Assembly (NCBI RefSeq): GCF_014193255.1
Contig: NZ_JACHZB010000002.1
Location: forward strand, 372,001 to 436,000
DNA: 64,000 nt
From: Rhizobium sp. BK196
GTDB lineage: Bacteria; Pseudomonadota; Alphaproteobacteria; Rhizobiales; Rhizobiaceae
Reading direction: 5' to 3'
Position numbers and translations under genes: made by a program. The first letter of the stretch is position 1. Each line of letters opens with the position of its first letter. Shown piece by piece: positions 1-9,338 of the stretch. The notes beneath the pieces are model-generated. The model made no database searches. It was not told the origin of the DNA and saw only the letters and a list, made by a program, of their open reading frames with translations.

Positions 1-324
1 TGACCGGTAGATTTTGTGGCCGCGCAGTTCACGATCCGTCAGAAGCGCCAGGATGAGCGCCAGCCCCATGGCGATAATGGTCGAACTGAAGCCGAAAATC
101 ATGCTGCGGGTAACGGAGTCCCAATAGATAGGATCGCTCAGCAGCTGCTTGAAATTGTCGAAACCGACCCAGGCGTTGCCGCCGCCCCATGGCTGCTCGA
201 GCGTGAACGCCCAGTAAAGCGCCTGCGCGCTCGGCCAGTAGAAGAAAACGAAGATCAGCAGCAGCATCGGAAATGCGAAGAGAAGGCCGATCGTCGTCGA
301 GGAGAAAGTGACGCGCTTTTCCAT
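1..324 (-). CDS. ugpA: sn-glycerol-3-phosphate ABC transporter permease UgpA (5' part, runs off the window)
   Basis: This is the first 108 codons of an inner-membrane permease, open to the left edge. The N-terminus starts MEKRVTFSSTTIGLLF and has a hydrophobic first segment followed by the periplasmic stretch containing LYWAFTLEQPWGGG, as in MalF-type permeases of the CUT1 ABC family. It lies downstream of ugpB on the same strand, about 127 bases after its stop, so it should form the channel of the glycerol-3-phosphate importer with UgpE. No strong ribosome binding site is visible before the ATG. The name rests mainly on the adjacent ugpB; a different sugar permease is possible but less likely. 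Confidence 0.8.
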   Translation of the reverse strand, partial: MEKRVTFSSTTIGLLFAFPMLLLIFVFFYWPSAQALYWAFTLEQPWGGGNAWVGFDNFKQLLSDPIYWDSVTRSMIFGFSSTIIAMGLALILALLTDRELRGHKIYRS

Positions 325-404
325 GAGTGGTCGTTTTCGTCCTGGTTTGGTTCTGGCGTGGGCGGCGATATCGCTTCCGCAGCCGGTAGGGAATGTACAA
401 AGAC

Positions 405-435
405 GCACCCGGCGCGCCAGAAGCGGGCCGGGTGC
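405..435 (-). terminator. Intercistronic hairpin between ugpB and ugpA
   Basis: GCACCCGGC (405-413) and GCCGGGTGC (427-435) form a perfect 9-bp stem with a 13-base loop and no following T-run. It sits just after the ugpB stop. In ABC operons such hairpins commonly partly terminate transcription or protect the 3' end of the binding-protein mRNA, giving more binding protein than permease. That role here is inference. Confidence 0.6.
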
Positions 436-451
436 GGCTCGTATCAGTCGA

Positions 452-1810
452 TTAGGGGAGCTGAACGCCCTTGTAGGTCTGCTGGAAGCGACGCAGGAGC
501 TGGTTGCCGCGGTCAGCAGCAGAGTCGAGCGAAGCCTGTACGTCGGCATTGTTGACGAAGATTGCCTGCAGGCCGTTCGCGATTTCGGTGCGGACCTGGA
601 GCAGGCCACCGAGACGGATGCCCTTTGCAGACGTGTCGCCAGCCGGGGAAGCGGTCAGGCTCTGAATGGCGAGTTCGCGACCGGCATAGGGAGCCTTGTC
701 GTAGAAGCCCTGCTTCTTCAGGTATTCGAAGCCCGAGTTGCGAACCGGGATGTAGCCGGTAACGGTCGACCAGGTGAGGGCTTCTTCCGGCTTTGCGATG
801 AAGTTGAAGAAGGCCGCGGCAGCCTTGTATTCCGCGTCCGAATGACCCTTCAGAACCCAGAGCGAAGCGCCGCCGACGTAGGAGCTGTGACGGGTCGCGT
901 CGCCATAGGTCGGGAGCATGGAAACGCCCCAGTCCATGCCCTGCTTGGCGGTACGGCCGATGTTGCCATGGTCGCCAACGGAGGTCAGGATGACTTGGCA
1001 GTCGCCAGCAGCGAAGGCTTCGACGAAGGTCTGGCCAACGGCCTTGTTCTTGATGACGGCTTCCTTGGCGTCGTACCAGCCCTTCAGGTCCTTGACGAAG
1101 TTGACGAGCATCGGGTTCTTGTTGAACACCAGCTCGGCGTCGAGGCCTTCAAAGCCGTTCTTCTTGGTAGCGATCGGTTCGCCGTTGACGGCTTCGAATT
1201 GCTCGATGTACTGCCAGACTTCGTTGTTGGAGATGTCGAAGCCGAGCGGGCAAGCATAGCCTGCGTCCTTCAGAGCCTTGAAGTCTTCGCCTGCTTCCTT
1301 CCAGGTCGCCGGAGCATGGTCCTTGCCGATCTTGGCGAAGGCGTCCTTGTTCCAGTAGAGCAGAGCCGTCGAGGAGTTGAAGGGGAACGAGTACATCTCG
1401 CCCTTCGACGTTGCGTAGTAGCCGGCGATACCGGAGAAGTAGTCGTTCCAGTCAACATTGTAGCCCATGTCCTTCATGAGCTTATTGGCCGGGTAGTAGG
1501 CGCCCGAAAGCATGATGTCGAGCGTGCCGGCATCCGAAACCTGAGCGATGGTCGGCTGCTTGCCGGCGCGGAAGGCAGCGATCGTGTTCTGCAGCGAGGC
1601 GTCGTAGGAGCCCTGGCTGGTGCAGACGACTTCGTAGTCGCCCTGGGACTGGTTGAAACGGTCGCACTGTTCCTGAACGCGTTTTGCGATGTCGCCCGAG
1701 TTGCCGAACCAGAAGTCGATCTTGGTCTTTTCGGCAGCAGCGGCGGGACCAGCAGCAACGAAAGCTGAAGCGAGAAGGGCGCCTACGGCGCCGAGAAGCT
1801 TGGCTTGCAT
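452..1810 (-). CDS. ugpB: sn-glycerol-3-phosphate ABC transporter substrate-binding protein UgpB
   Basis: A 452-residue periplasmic binding protein of the extracellular solute-binding family 1. It starts MQAKLLGAVGALLASAF, a signal peptide with a likely cleavage in the AAAAE region near residue 25, then KTKIDFWFG. The length and the aromatic-rich ligand lobe (VSDAGTLDIMLSGAYYP) fit UgpB, which binds glycerol-3-phosphate and glycerophosphodiesters for the UgpAEC importer. The ATG at 1810 was chosen over an upstream in-frame codon because GAGGG lies about 7 bases before it and the signal peptide begins there. ugpA follows. A Pho-box-like site lies about 75 bases upstream, consistent with phosphate-starvation control known for ugp in rhizobia. 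Confidence 0.9.
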   Translation of the reverse strand: MQAKLLGAVGALLASAFVAAGPAAAAEKTKIDFWFGNSGDIAKRVQEQCDRFNQSQGDYEVVCTSQGSYDASLQNTIAAFRAGKQPTIAQVSDAGTLDIMLSGAYYPANKLMKDMGYNVDWNDYFSGIAGYYATSKGEMYSFPFNSSTALLYWNKDAFAKIGKDHAPATWKEAGEDFKALKDAGYACPLGFDISNNEVWQYIEQFEAVNGEPIATKKNGFEGLDAELVFNKNPMLVNFVKDLKGWYDAKEAVIKNKAVGQTFVEAFAAGDCQVILTSVGDHGNIGRTAKQGMDWGVSMLPTYGDATRHSSYVGGASLWVLKGHSDAEYKAAAAFFNFIAKPEEALTWSTVTGYIPVRNSGFEYLKKQGFYDKAPYAGRELAIQSLTASPAGDTSAKGIRLGGLLQVRTEIANGLQAIFVNNADVQASLDSAADRGNQLLRRFQQTYKGVQLP

Positions 1811-2333
1811 GAGAACCCTCGAAAAATAGGACGCGCCCCCTCTTGAGCGCACGCCCTATTAACCGGTTCAATTTGCGGTAACCAATGAAGTTTCTATGAC
1901 ATGAACAGAGTAGAAATTTTCTGTCATAAAATATTCATCGTCCAATTTTTTTCAATTTTCACTGAACATCGATGCCTTCACTTTCCGCGGCCTGCTGAAG
2001 GCAATTGCCTATATTCCATTTACATCCGAAATATAGATCAAACAGGAAAAGCCAAGGTGCCTATTAAATTCTAATGATAGCCGTTATTATTAGAGCGATT
2101 TTAAAAATCTCTCGAAACCACAGGCAGAAACAACCTGCTGTCAGAAGAATTCCATCTCCGAAATAGCTTTGCACAGCTGTGCGTTGAATTGTAAAGATAC
2201 GACCTATAACATCCATTTTACGACATTTCGATCACTTTGCCTATTTTTTTGGCGCTTCCTGTTGTCAGCGAACCGCCTATCCGGTTCTTGCGCTTGCTAG
2301 TTTCTCAGGTCGCCCGACTGGACCTAATGCCAG
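1811..2333. other. AT-rich intergenic region upstream of ugpB and downstream of the citE-like gene
   Basis: No convincing gene was found in these 520 bases. The first 130 bases hold the ugp promoter region. The rest is AT-rich, with a small inverted repeat GAACCG/CGGTTC near 2270-2287 that could end transcription from the citE-like gene, but it has no clear T-run. Confidence 0.5.
1885..1902 (-). promoter_or_regulatory. Candidate Pho box upstream of ugpB
   Basis: Read on the minus strand this is ATGTCAT-AGAA-ACTTCAT: two 7-base half-sites repeating every 11 bases, the spacing used by PhoB. It ends 75 bases before the ugpB start. A second CTGTCAT-AAAA-TATTCAT at 1921-1938 has the same layout in the other orientation. 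PhoB control is an inference from site layout and the known ugp regulon. Confidence 0.5.
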
Positions 2334-3182
2334 TCACCCTACACTCGATAGTTTTCCAGCCTCAAGAATGCGTTTTGCGAGTTTCAGATGCGGCAGATCG
2401 AGCATGCGCCCGTCGATCTGAATGACGCCGGTATCCGGCGAAGTGGCGAAGGCGGCCACGACTTTTTCTGCCCAGGCGATCTCCGCCGCGTCCGGTGTAA
2501 AAGCTCGGTTGATCGGTTCGACCTGGCTCGGATGGATCGCCATCATCCCCGAGAAACCGTCGCGCCGGGCGCGGCCAGCATAGGCTGCGAGACCGTCGAG
2601 ATCGCGGAAGTCCGGGTAGACAGTCTCGATGGCAGGAACCGCGGCGGCGTGCGCGCCAAACAGCACCAGAGAGCGGGCGAGCTCATAGGGGGTGGTATAA
2701 CGCCCATCTGGCTCGCGGGCGGTGGCAGCGCCGATGGCGGCAGGCAGATCTTCCGCACCCCATGTCAGCCCGAGGAGATGGGAGGCAACACCCCTGTAGC
2801 TGCCGATTTCGAAGATGGCCGCGGGCGTCTCTGTTGCGATCGGCAGGATGAGGACAGCGGATGACAGGCGGCCTGCGAGCTGGAGCACAGAAGCTGCGCC
2901 TTCGGCCTTCGGCAACATGATCGCAAAGAGATTGATATCGCCGAGCGCAACGAGATCGTCTTCGCAGGCTGACGTGGTGAGGGGATTGATGCGAATAACA
3001 AGCGTCGCATCGGTTGCGCGGCGCGTGACGAAGTCGTGCACGGCGTCACGTGCCAGCGGCTTATTCTTCTCGGAAACGGAATCTTCCAGATCGAGGATGA
3101 CGGCATCGGCGCCGCAGGCGAGTGCCTTGTCGAAACGTTCCGGCCTGTCGCCGGGCACGAAGAGCAGCGAGCGCAGCCTCAT
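2334..3182 (-). CDS. CitE-like HpcH/HpaI aldolase-family CoA-ester lyase
   Basis: A 282-residue TIM-barrel protein beginning MRLRSLLFVPGDRPERFDKA, the typical opening of the citrate lyase beta / malyl-CoA lyase family. The acidic metal-binding motif VILDLEDSV, the arginine motif LVIRINPL and a late GMMAIHPSQV are all present. Such enzymes cleave or form 3-hydroxyacyl-CoA esters such as citramalyl-CoA and malyl-CoA. The ATG at 3182 overlaps the maoC-like stop by 4 bases (ATGA), so it is the last gene of the isovaleryl-CoA/methylcrotonyl-CoA operon. In that place one expects HMG-CoA lyase, and this protein may supply that cleavage; this is inference. The exact substrate is unknown. Confidence 0.85.
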   Translation of the reverse strand: MRLRSLLFVPGDRPERFDKALACGADAVILDLEDSVSEKNKPLARDAVHDFVTRRATDATLVIRINPLTTSACEDDLVALGDINLFAIMLPKAEGAASVLQLAGRLSSAVLILPIATETPAAIFEIGSYRGVASHLLGLTWGAEDLPAAIGAATAREPDGRYTTPYELARSLVLFGAHAAAVPAIETVYPDFRDLDGLAAYAGRARRDGFSGMMAIHPSQVEPINRAFTPDAAEIAWAEKVVAAFATSPDTGVIQIDGRMLDLPHLKLAKRILEAGKLSSVG

Positions 3183-3631
3183 GACGGCTTCACCTGCAGC
3201 ATGGCCGTGCGCAGGCACTGGCAAACGATCTCGTTTCGCTGATTCAGCGTGATATGCTTGAACGTGACGATCCCGGCATCGGGACGCGAGTTGGAACGCC
3301 GGAGATCCGTCACTTCCGTTTCTACACGAAGCGTATCGCCGATGAACACCGGCTTCGGCATCACCACCTTGTCGTAGCCGAGATTGGCGATCAGCGTGCC
3401 GAGTGTGGTGTCGCCGACCGAGAGGCCGATGGTGAGCCCGAAGGTGAAGGTGCCGTTGACGACGATGCGGCCGAATTCCGTACCCGCCGCATAATCGGCA
3501 TCGAGATGCAGTGGTTGCGGATTATGAGAGAGCGTCGTGAAGAGCAGGTTGTCGGTTTCCGTGACCGTGCGGCGGATTTCGTGGGTAACTCGGTCGCCGA
3601 CCGTCCATTCATCGAAGTAGCGGCCGGCCAT
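3179..3631 (-). CDS. MaoC-family hot-dog enoyl-CoA hydratase
   Basis: A 150-residue single hot-dog-fold protein. It has the hydratase 2 pattern DNLLFTTLSHNPQPLHLD, with Asp and His as the likely catalytic pair, followed by FGRIVVNGTFTFGLTIGLS. MaoC hydratases add water across the double bond of 2-enoyl-CoAs. Its ATG overlaps the stop of the carboxylase alpha gene by one base and its stop overlaps the next start by four, so the three genes are translationally coupled. By position it probably hydrates 3-methylglutaconyl-CoA, a job done in classical liu operons by a crotonase-type enzyme that is missing here. That assignment is inference; a mesaconyl-CoA hydratase-like role is an alternative. 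Confidence 0.85.
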   Translation of the reverse strand: MAGRYFDEWTVGDRVTHEIRRTVTETDNLLFTTLSHNPQPLHLDADYAAGTEFGRIVVNGTFTFGLTIGLSVGDTTLGTLIANLGYDKVVMPKPVFIGDTLRVETEVTDLRRSNSRPDAGIVTFKHITLNQRNEIVCQCLRTAMLQVKPS

Positions 3632-5496
3632 CAGCGATCTTCCTTCATGACGCTGACGACGAGCTGGTTTTCCGAGACCCGGGCGCCCACGGAGATCGGC
3701 AATTTGCCGACAATGCCGTCAAAGGGTGCGCGCAGTGTATGTTCCATCTTCATCGCCTCAACCGTCAGCAGCCTGTCGCCTTTGGCAACGCGATCACCCT
3801 CCGCGACATCAACGGAAATGACGAGGCCCGGCATTGGCGAAAGGATCGCACCATCGCCGGCGCCCTGATACGCTTCGACTTCGCTGGCAACGGGAACGCT
3901 GATCGGCCAGGCATTGCCGCTATCGAAGAGGACAATGATATCGCCGGACCTGACGGCATTGGCGTGGAGCTCTGGGCGGACATATCCCCAATAGAGATGT
4001 TCGCCGATGCGCACGCGCGCGCGGCTATCGCTTGTGCCCGCAATTCGCAGGCCGGCAAGGGACGACCAGGGATCGGTCCCGTCTTTTGCTGCCAAGACTG
4101 TCGCCGCTCTGTCGACAGTCGTCTCGTCAGGTCCCTTCGGCAGCAGGGTTTCGCCGTGACGGTCGAGAAAGCCCGTATCGAGCTTTGCCGCGCGGAAATC
4201 CGCGTCGGCGGCAATGCGGGCGAGCAGGCCGGCATTGGACTTCACCGGCCAGATTTCGATGCTTTCGCAGGCGCTTGCGAGCCTGGTGAGGGCTGCGTCA
4301 CGATTTGGGCCGTGAGCGATGATCTTGGCGATCATCGGATCGTAGAAGGCGGTGATCTCGTTGCCTTCCTCGACGCCGCTGTCGACCCGGACATTTTGCG
4401 GCAAGCGCAAATGATCCAGGCGGCCGATCGAAGGCAGATAGCCGGCGGCAGGGTTCTCGGCGTAAAGGCGAGCCTCGAAAGCCCAGCCGTTCATGTGGAT
4501 ATCAGCTTGCCCCTTCGGCAGCGGCTCGCCGGCGGCGACCTTCAACTGCCAGAGGACGAGATCCTCACCGGTGATGGTTTCGGTGACGGGGTGCTCCACC
4601 TGCAGCCTGGTGTTCATCTCCATGAACCAGATGCGATCCGGGCGCAGGCCCTCCGAAGCATCGGCAATGAATTCGATGGTGCCGGCTCCGATATAGTTCA
4701 CCGCCTTCGCGGCCTTGACCGCCGCCTCACAGATTGAGGCGCGGGTGGCGGCGTCGAGGCCCGGGGCGGGTGCCTCCTCGATCACTTTCTGGTGCCGGCG
4801 CTGCAGCGAGCAGTCGCGTTCGAAGAGGTGGACGCAATTGCCGAAGCGGTCAGCAAAGACCTGCACCTCGATATGGCGCGGATTGGCGATATAGCGCTCG
4901 ATCAGCACGCGGTCGTCGCCGAAAGACGAGGCCGCTTCGCGCCGGCAGGAGGCAAGCAGTTCTGCGAAATCTTTCGGCCGGTCGACGCGGCGCATACCTT
5001 TGCCGCCGCCGCCTGCGACAGCTTTGATAAGCACGGGATAGCCCGTCGCATCGGCCTCGGCAGCAAGCCTTTCTCCGCTCTGATCCGCGCCCATATAGCC
5101 CGGCGTAACCGGCACGCCGGCGGCCTGCATCAGTTGCTTGGCAGCATCCTTCAATCCCATGGCGCGGATGGCGGCAGCGGGTGCGCCGACCCAGATAATG
5201 CCGGCATTCTCGACGGCTTCGGCAAATTCGGCGTTTTCTGAAAGGAAGCCATAGCCGGGATGGATTGCGGCCGCGCCTGTTCTGCGGACAGCCTCCAGAA
5301 TGCGCTCCTGCGAAAGATAACTCTCGCGAGCAGGCGCTGGGCCGATGGCAAGAGCCTCATCCGCCTCCGCCACAAAGGGCAGACTGGCATCGGCCTCCGA
5401 ATAAACGGCAATGGTGCGGATGCCGAGGGCTTTCGCCGTGCGGATGATCCGGCCGGCAATCTCGCCCCTGTTGGCTATGAGCAAGCTTTCCATCAT
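3631..5496 (-). CDS. Methylcrotonyl-CoA carboxylase biotin-containing alpha subunit
   Basis: A 621-residue biotin-dependent carboxylase subunit. The N-terminal biotin carboxylase domain starts SLLIANRGEIAGRIIRTAKA, carries the ATP-grasp glycine loop KAVAGGGGKGMRRV and the active-site motif EMNTRLQVEHPVTE. The C-terminal biotinyl domain has the EAMKMEH motif, with the biotinylated lysine near residue 583. With the beta subunit it carboxylates 3-methylcrotonyl-CoA to 3-methylglutaconyl-CoA in leucine breakdown. The start is preceded by GAGGTGG; two ATG codons are adjacent, so the protein may begin one residue later. It is slightly shorter than many family members. The substrate call rests on the neighbouring isovaleryl-CoA dehydrogenase; geranyl-CoA or propionyl-CoA carboxylase subunits look similar. 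Confidence 0.9.
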   Translation of the reverse strand: MMESLLIANRGEIAGRIIRTAKALGIRTIAVYSEADASLPFVAEADEALAIGPAPARESYLSQERILEAVRRTGAAAIHPGYGFLSENAEFAEAVENAGIIWVGAPAAAIRAMGLKDAAKQLMQAAGVPVTPGYMGADQSGERLAAEADATGYPVLIKAVAGGGGKGMRRVDRPKDFAELLASCRREAASSFGDDRVLIERYIANPRHIEVQVFADRFGNCVHLFERDCSLQRRHQKVIEEAPAPGLDAATRASICEAAVKAAKAVNYIGAGTIEFIADASEGLRPDRIWFMEMNTRLQVEHPVTETITGEDLVLWQLKVAAGEPLPKGQADIHMNGWAFEARLYAENPAAGYLPSIGRLDHLRLPQNVRVDSGVEEGNEITAFYDPMIAKIIAHGPNRDAALTRLASACESIEIWPVKSNAGLLARIAADADFRAAKLDTGFLDRHGETLLPKGPDETTVDRAATVLAAKDGTDPWSSLAGLRIAGTSDSRARVRIGEHLYWGYVRPELHANAVRSGDIIVLFDSGNAWPISVPVASEVEAYQGAGDGAILSPMPGLVISVDVAEGDRVAKGDRLLTVEAMKMEHTLRAPFDGIVGKLPISVGARVSENQLVVSVMKEDR

Positions 5497-5505
5497 CGCG
5501 CCACC

Positions 5506-7116
5506 TCACATCCGGAAGATGCCGAAGCGAGGACCTTTGGGGATCGGCGCATTCAGGCAGGCGGAGAAGGCAAGGCCCAATACATCGCGCGTCTGGCGGG
5601 GATCGATGATGCCGTCGTCCCAGAGACGCGCGGTGGCGTAGTAGGGATTGCCCTCGGCCTCGTAGCCGGCGCGGATCGGCGTCTTGAAGGCTTCTTCATC
5701 TTCGACCGACCAGCTTTCGCCGCGTGCCTCCATCGCATCACGGCGGATGGTGGCAAGCACGGAGGCTGCCTGCTCGCCGCCCATCACGCTGATGCGGCTG
5801 TTCGGCCAGGTGAAGAGAAAACGTGGACGATAGGCGCGGCCGCACATGCCGTAATTGCCGGCGCCGAAACTGCCACCGATGATGACGGTGACCTTGGGTA
5901 CCGTGGCCGTGGCAACGGCGGTGACGAGCTTCGCCCCATCCTTCGCGATGCCGCCCGCCTCGTAACGGCCGCCGACCATGAAGCCCGATATGTTCTGCAG
6001 AAACAGCAGTGGCACGCGGCGCTGGCAGGCAAGCTCGATGAAATGCGCACCCTTCAGCGCGCTTTCGGAAAATAGCACGCCGTTATTGGCGATGATGGCA
6101 ACCGGCATGCCCCAGATACGGGCAAAACCGCAAACCAGCGTCGTGCCATAGAGCGGCTTGAATTCATGCAGCTCCGAACCATCGACGATGCGGCCGATGA
6201 CCTCACGAACGTCATAGGGCGAGCGGACGTCCTCGGGAATGAGGCCGTTGAGATCCTCCGGATCGAGTTTTGGCGGACGTGGTGCCTGAAGATCGATATC
6301 GACTGATTTCACGCTATTGAGGCTGGCGACGATGTCGCGCACGAGAAGAAGCGCATGCTCGTCGTTTTCGGCGACGTGATCGACGACGCCGGAACGGCGG
6401 CCATGGGTTTCGGCGCCTCCGAGCTCTTCGGCCGAAATGATCTCACCCGTCGCGGCCTTCACCAGAGGCGGGCCTGCGAGAAAGATCGTGCCCTGATTGC
6501 GCACGATGATCGTCTCGTCCGACATCGCGGGCACATAGGCGCCGCCCGCCGTGCAGCTTCCCATGACGCAGGCAATCTGCGGAATGCCTTCGGCCGACAT
6601 CTGTGCCTGATTGTAGAAGATCGCTCCGAAATGATCGCGATCGGGAAAGACCTCGGCCTGATGCGGGAGATTGGCGCCGCCACTGTCGACAAGGTAGATG
6701 CAGGGCAGCCGGTTCTGCATAGCGATTTCCTGTGCCCGCAGATGTTTCTTGACCGTGAGAGGAAAATAGGCGCCACCCTTCACCGTCGCATCATTGGCGA
6801 CGATCATCACTTCGCGGCCGCAAACGCGGCCGATCCCGGTGATGATGCCGGCACCCGGCGCCTCGTCATGGTACATGCCGTTCGCCGCCAGCGTTCCGAT
6901 CTCCAGGAAGGGGCTGCTGGCGTCGAGCAGCAGCTGGATGCGGTCGCGCGGCAAGAGCTTACCCTTGCTCGTGTGGCGCTCGCGGGCCGCTTGCGAGCCG
7001 CCCTCGCGGGTCTTGGCCGAGCGGTCGTAGAGTTCGTCGATCAGTCCCTTGTTCTTGATCCTATTGGCTTTGAAGGTCTCGCTGTCGCGATCGATTGCCG
7101 AGGAAATCACCGTCAT
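5506..7116 (-). CDS. Methylcrotonyl-CoA carboxylase carboxyltransferase beta subunit
   Basis: A 536-residue carboxyltransferase starting [19 protein letters not shown]. It shows the crotonase-fold acyl-CoA carboxyltransferase signatures: [37 protein letters not shown] in the N-half, and [12 protein letters not shown] plus [15 protein letters not shown] in the C-half, which line the acyl-CoA and biotin sites. It transfers carboxyl from biotin on the alpha subunit to 3-methylcrotonyl-CoA. The reading frame is open much further upstream (to 7791), but that part lies inside the dehydrogenase gene in another frame and is basic and low-complexity. The ATG that overlaps the dehydrogenase stop by 4 bases is therefore the real start. 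Confidence 0.92.
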   Translation of the reverse strand: MTVISSAIDRDSETFKANRIKNKGLIDELYDRSAKTREGGSQAARERHTSKGKLLPRDRIQLLLDASSPFLEIGTLAANGMYHDEAPGAGIITGIGRVCGREVMIVANDATVKGGAYFPLTVKKHLRAQEIAMQNRLPCIYLVDSGGANLPHQAEVFPDRDHFGAIFYNQAQMSAEGIPQIACVMGSCTAGGAYVPAMSDETIIVRNQGTIFLAGPPLVKAATGEIISAEELGGAETHGRRSGVVDHVAENDEHALLLVRDIVASLNSVKSVDIDLQAPRPPKLDPEDLNGLIPEDVRSPYDVREVIGRIVDGSELHEFKPLYGTTLVCGFARIWGMPVAIIANNGVLFSESALKGAHFIELACQRRVPLLFLQNISGFMVGGRYEAGGIAKDGAKLVTAVATATVPKVTVIIGGSFGAGNYGMCGRAYRPRFLFTWPNSRISVMGGEQAASVLATIRRDAMEARGESWSVEDEEAFKTPIRAGYEAEGNPYYATARLWDDGIIDPRQTRDVLGLAFSACLNAPIPKGPRFGIFRM

Positions 7117-8258
7117 GATGCGATGAGCTCCCGGCCGATCAGATAACGGCGGATCTCGTTGGTCCCTGCGCCGATATCGTAAAGCTTGGCATCGCGCAGG
7201 AAGCGTTCGACCGGCCACTCCTTGGTATAGCCGGCGCCGCCGAGCGCCTGGATCGCCTCCAGCGACACTTTCACGGCATTTTCGCTGGCAAAGAGGATCG
7301 CGGCCGCCGCATCCGAGCGGGTCGTGCGACCGGCATCGCAGGCACGCGCAACGGAATAGACGTAGGCGCGCGATGAATTCAGCGCGACATACATATCGGC
7401 GATCTTGCCCTGCATCAGTTGGAAGTCGCCGATCGGCTTGCCGAACTGCTTGCGCTCCCGCACATAGGGCAGCACCACGTCGAGGCAGGCCTGCATGATG
7501 CCAAGCGGACCGGCCGCGAGCACGGCACGCTCGTAGTCGAGGCCGGACATCAGGATTTTCACGCCGTCGCCTTCTCGGCCCATCAGTGCTTCTGTCGGCA
7601 CCTCGCAGTCCTGAAAGACCAGTTCCGCCGTATCGCTGCCGCGCATGCCGAGCTTGGAAAGCTTCTTCGAAACACTGAAGCCAGGCATGCCCTTTTCGAT
7701 GATGAAGGCCGAAATGCCTTTCGGTCCAGCCGTCGGATCGGTCTTGGCATAAACGATGAGCACATCGGCATGCGGCGCATTGGTGATCCAAAACTTCGTG
7801 CCGTTCAGGATGTAGCGATCACCCTTGCGCTCGCCCTTGAGCCGCATGGAAACGACATCCGAGCCGGCGCCTGCTTCGGACATGGCAAGCGACCCGACAT
7901 GCTCGCCGGAAATCAGCTTCGGCAGATAGCGTTGCTTCTGCTCTGATGTCGCCCAGCGACGGAGCTGGTTGACGCAGAGATTGGAATGCGCGCCGTAGCT
8001 CAAGCCCACGGAAGCCGAGGCACGCGAGATCTCCTCCATGGCAACGACATGATCGAGATAGCCGAGACCAGCACCGCCAAATTCTTCTTCCACGGTGATC
8101 CCGTGCAGACCAAGCGCGCCCATCTGTGGCCAGAGCTGGCGTGGAAACGTATTGCTTTCATCGATCTCCGCTGCGAGCGGAGCAATCGTATCGGCGGCAA
8201 ATCGCGCCGTCGCCTCGCGGATCGCGTCCGCGGTTTCGCCCAGCGAAAAATCAAACAT
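7113..8258 (-). CDS. ivd: Isovaleryl-CoA dehydrogenase
   Basis: A 381-residue acyl-CoA dehydrogenase. It has the FAD/substrate motif [14 protein letters not shown] and the C-terminal [19 protein letters not shown]. The position that carries the catalytic Glu in short-chain enzymes reads GAGTNEIRR here, with no Glu, while [10 protein letters not shown] supplies Glu on another helix. This swap is the known hallmark of isovaleryl-CoA dehydrogenase. The enzyme oxidises isovaleryl-CoA to 3-methylcrotonyl-CoA, the substrate of the carboxylase encoded next. GGGAGG lies 7 bases before the ATG. It is the first enzyme gene after the AraC regulator, 66 bases downstream of it on the same strand. Confidence 0.92.
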   Translation of the reverse strand: MFDFSLGETADAIREATARFAADTIAPLAAEIDESNTFPRQLWPQMGALGLHGITVEEEFGGAGLGYLDHVVAMEEISRASASVGLSYGAHSNLCVNQLRRWATSEQKQRYLPKLISGEHVGSLAMSEAGAGSDVVSMRLKGERKGDRYILNGTKFWITNAPHADVLIVYAKTDPTAGPKGISAFIIEKGMPGFSVSKKLSKLGMRGSDTAELVFQDCEVPTEALMGREGDGVKILMSGLDYERAVLAAGPLGIMQACLDVVLPYVRERKQFGKPIGDFQLMQGKIADMYVALNSSRAYVYSVARACDAGRTTRSDAAAAILFASENAVKVSLEAIQALGGAGYTKEWPVERFLRDAKLYDIGAGTNEIRRYLIGRELIAS

Positions 8259-8324
8259 GGCATTCCTCCCGCTACAATATGTAGCGCGGGTTGCTGCCGC
8301 TTCAAAGCTCCCCTCGCACGAAGC

Positions 8325-9338
8325 CTATTCCCACCGTGCCGATTTCGCCTCCTCGCGGCGGAAGGCGTCGGGGCTCTTACCCATCCATTTCCGAAAAGCG
8401 CGAAAGAAGGCGCTCGGTTCGGAATAGCCGAGCTGCACGGCGATCTCGCCGATGGTCTTCGACGTATTCAAAAGCATGTTGACCGCGAGATCGCGGCGGA
8501 TATCGTCCTTGATGCCGGCGTAGCTCTGGCCCTCGTCATGCAGGCGATGCCTGAGTGTCGAAGACGGCATCCGCATGTCCTTGGCGAGCGTTTCAAAGCT
8601 CGACCAGGCGGTGGGAGAGGTCTGCGAGAGACGACGGCGCACGGCGGCAGCGATCCCGGCATCATAGCGATAGCGCACGAGGATATTGGCGGGCGCCCCC
8701 CGGAGGAACTGCTTCAATGCCTGTTCGCTGCGCGAAATCGGCAGATCGAGCAGGACGCTGTCGAAGCCAAGCCGGCTGATCGGCTGCGAGAAGCGCACCG
8801 GCGCACCGAAAAAGAGCCGGTAATCGGCGCCCTGGTTCGGTTCTTCGCATCGGAAATCGACAAGACGAATCGGGATACGCCGGCCGACAAGCCAGCAGAT
8901 GATGCCATGCAGGATGATCCAGTAGGTACGATAGGCGAAGGCGGAGCGCGGCTCGCCTGCGTCGCGAAGCTCGATCTGAGCCAACCCGTCGCGGGCGACG
9001 AGCGTGCCACGCGGATCGTCCAGCACCACGTCGAGGAAACGCAAGGCTCGCCGCAGGGCATGGCCGAGTGTCGGCGCATGCAACACGCAATGGCAGAGCA
9101 GGGTGAAACTGCCGCTGCGCATTGGTCGGGCGCCCATGCCGAAGAATTCGTCATCGAGTTCAGCGGCGATCGCCAGCCACAGCGCACCATAGGCCTCAGC
9201 CGAAACCGGTAGATCAATCCGCTGCGGCAGGCCGAGCTTGGTCAGAAGAGGCGCCGTCGGCTTCCCAAGACGGCGCAGGCTGTCGAGCGCTTCCTCGACG
9301 AATCCCGGTGCGATCATGCGTCGCTCGATTTCGGCCAT
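8325..9338 (-). CDS. AraC-family transcriptional regulator (OruR-like layout)
   Basis: A 337-residue regulator with an N-terminal arabinose-binding-like domain (about residues 15-200) and a C-terminal double helix-turn-helix. The second helix region reads TIGEIAVQLGYSEPSAFFRAFRKWMGKSPDAFRR, split by the typical glycine and phenylalanines. The ATG at 9338 gives MAEIERRMIAPGFVEEALD and follows a GGAG; an in-frame ATG at 9401 is possible but has no ribosome site. It sits between the leucine-branch operon, which it heads, and the divergent isoleucine/bkd run, so it is the natural candidate to control both in response to a keto acid or acyl-CoA. That role is inference. Confidence 0.85.
   Translation of the reverse strand: MAEIERRMIAPGFVEEALDSLRRLGKPTAPLLTKLGLPQRIDLPVSAEAYGALWLAIAAELDDEFFGMGARPMRSGSFTLLCHCVLHAPTLGHALRRALRFLDVVLDDPRGTLVARDGLAQIELRDAGEPRSAFAYRTYWIILHGIICWLVGRRIPIRLVDFRCEEPNQGADYRLFFGAPVRFSQPISRLGFDSVLLDLPISRSEQALKQFLRGAPANILVRYRYDAGIAAAVRRRLSQTSPTAWSSFETLAKDMRMPSSTLRHRLHDEGQSYAGIKDDIRRDLAVNMLLNTSKTIGEIAVQLGYSEPSAFFRAFRKWMGKSPDAFRREEAKSARWE

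Noticed and set aside
308-1768. Long plus-strand frame of 486 codons opposite ugpB
   Set aside because: It is the antisense shadow of ugpB; the minus-strand product has a clear signal peptide and solute-binding fold.
7117-7791. N-terminal extension of about 225 codons on the carboxylase beta gene
   Set aside because: It lies in another frame of the isovaleryl-CoA dehydrogenase gene, is Arg/Cys-rich and has no domain; the ATGA overlap gives a clear start.
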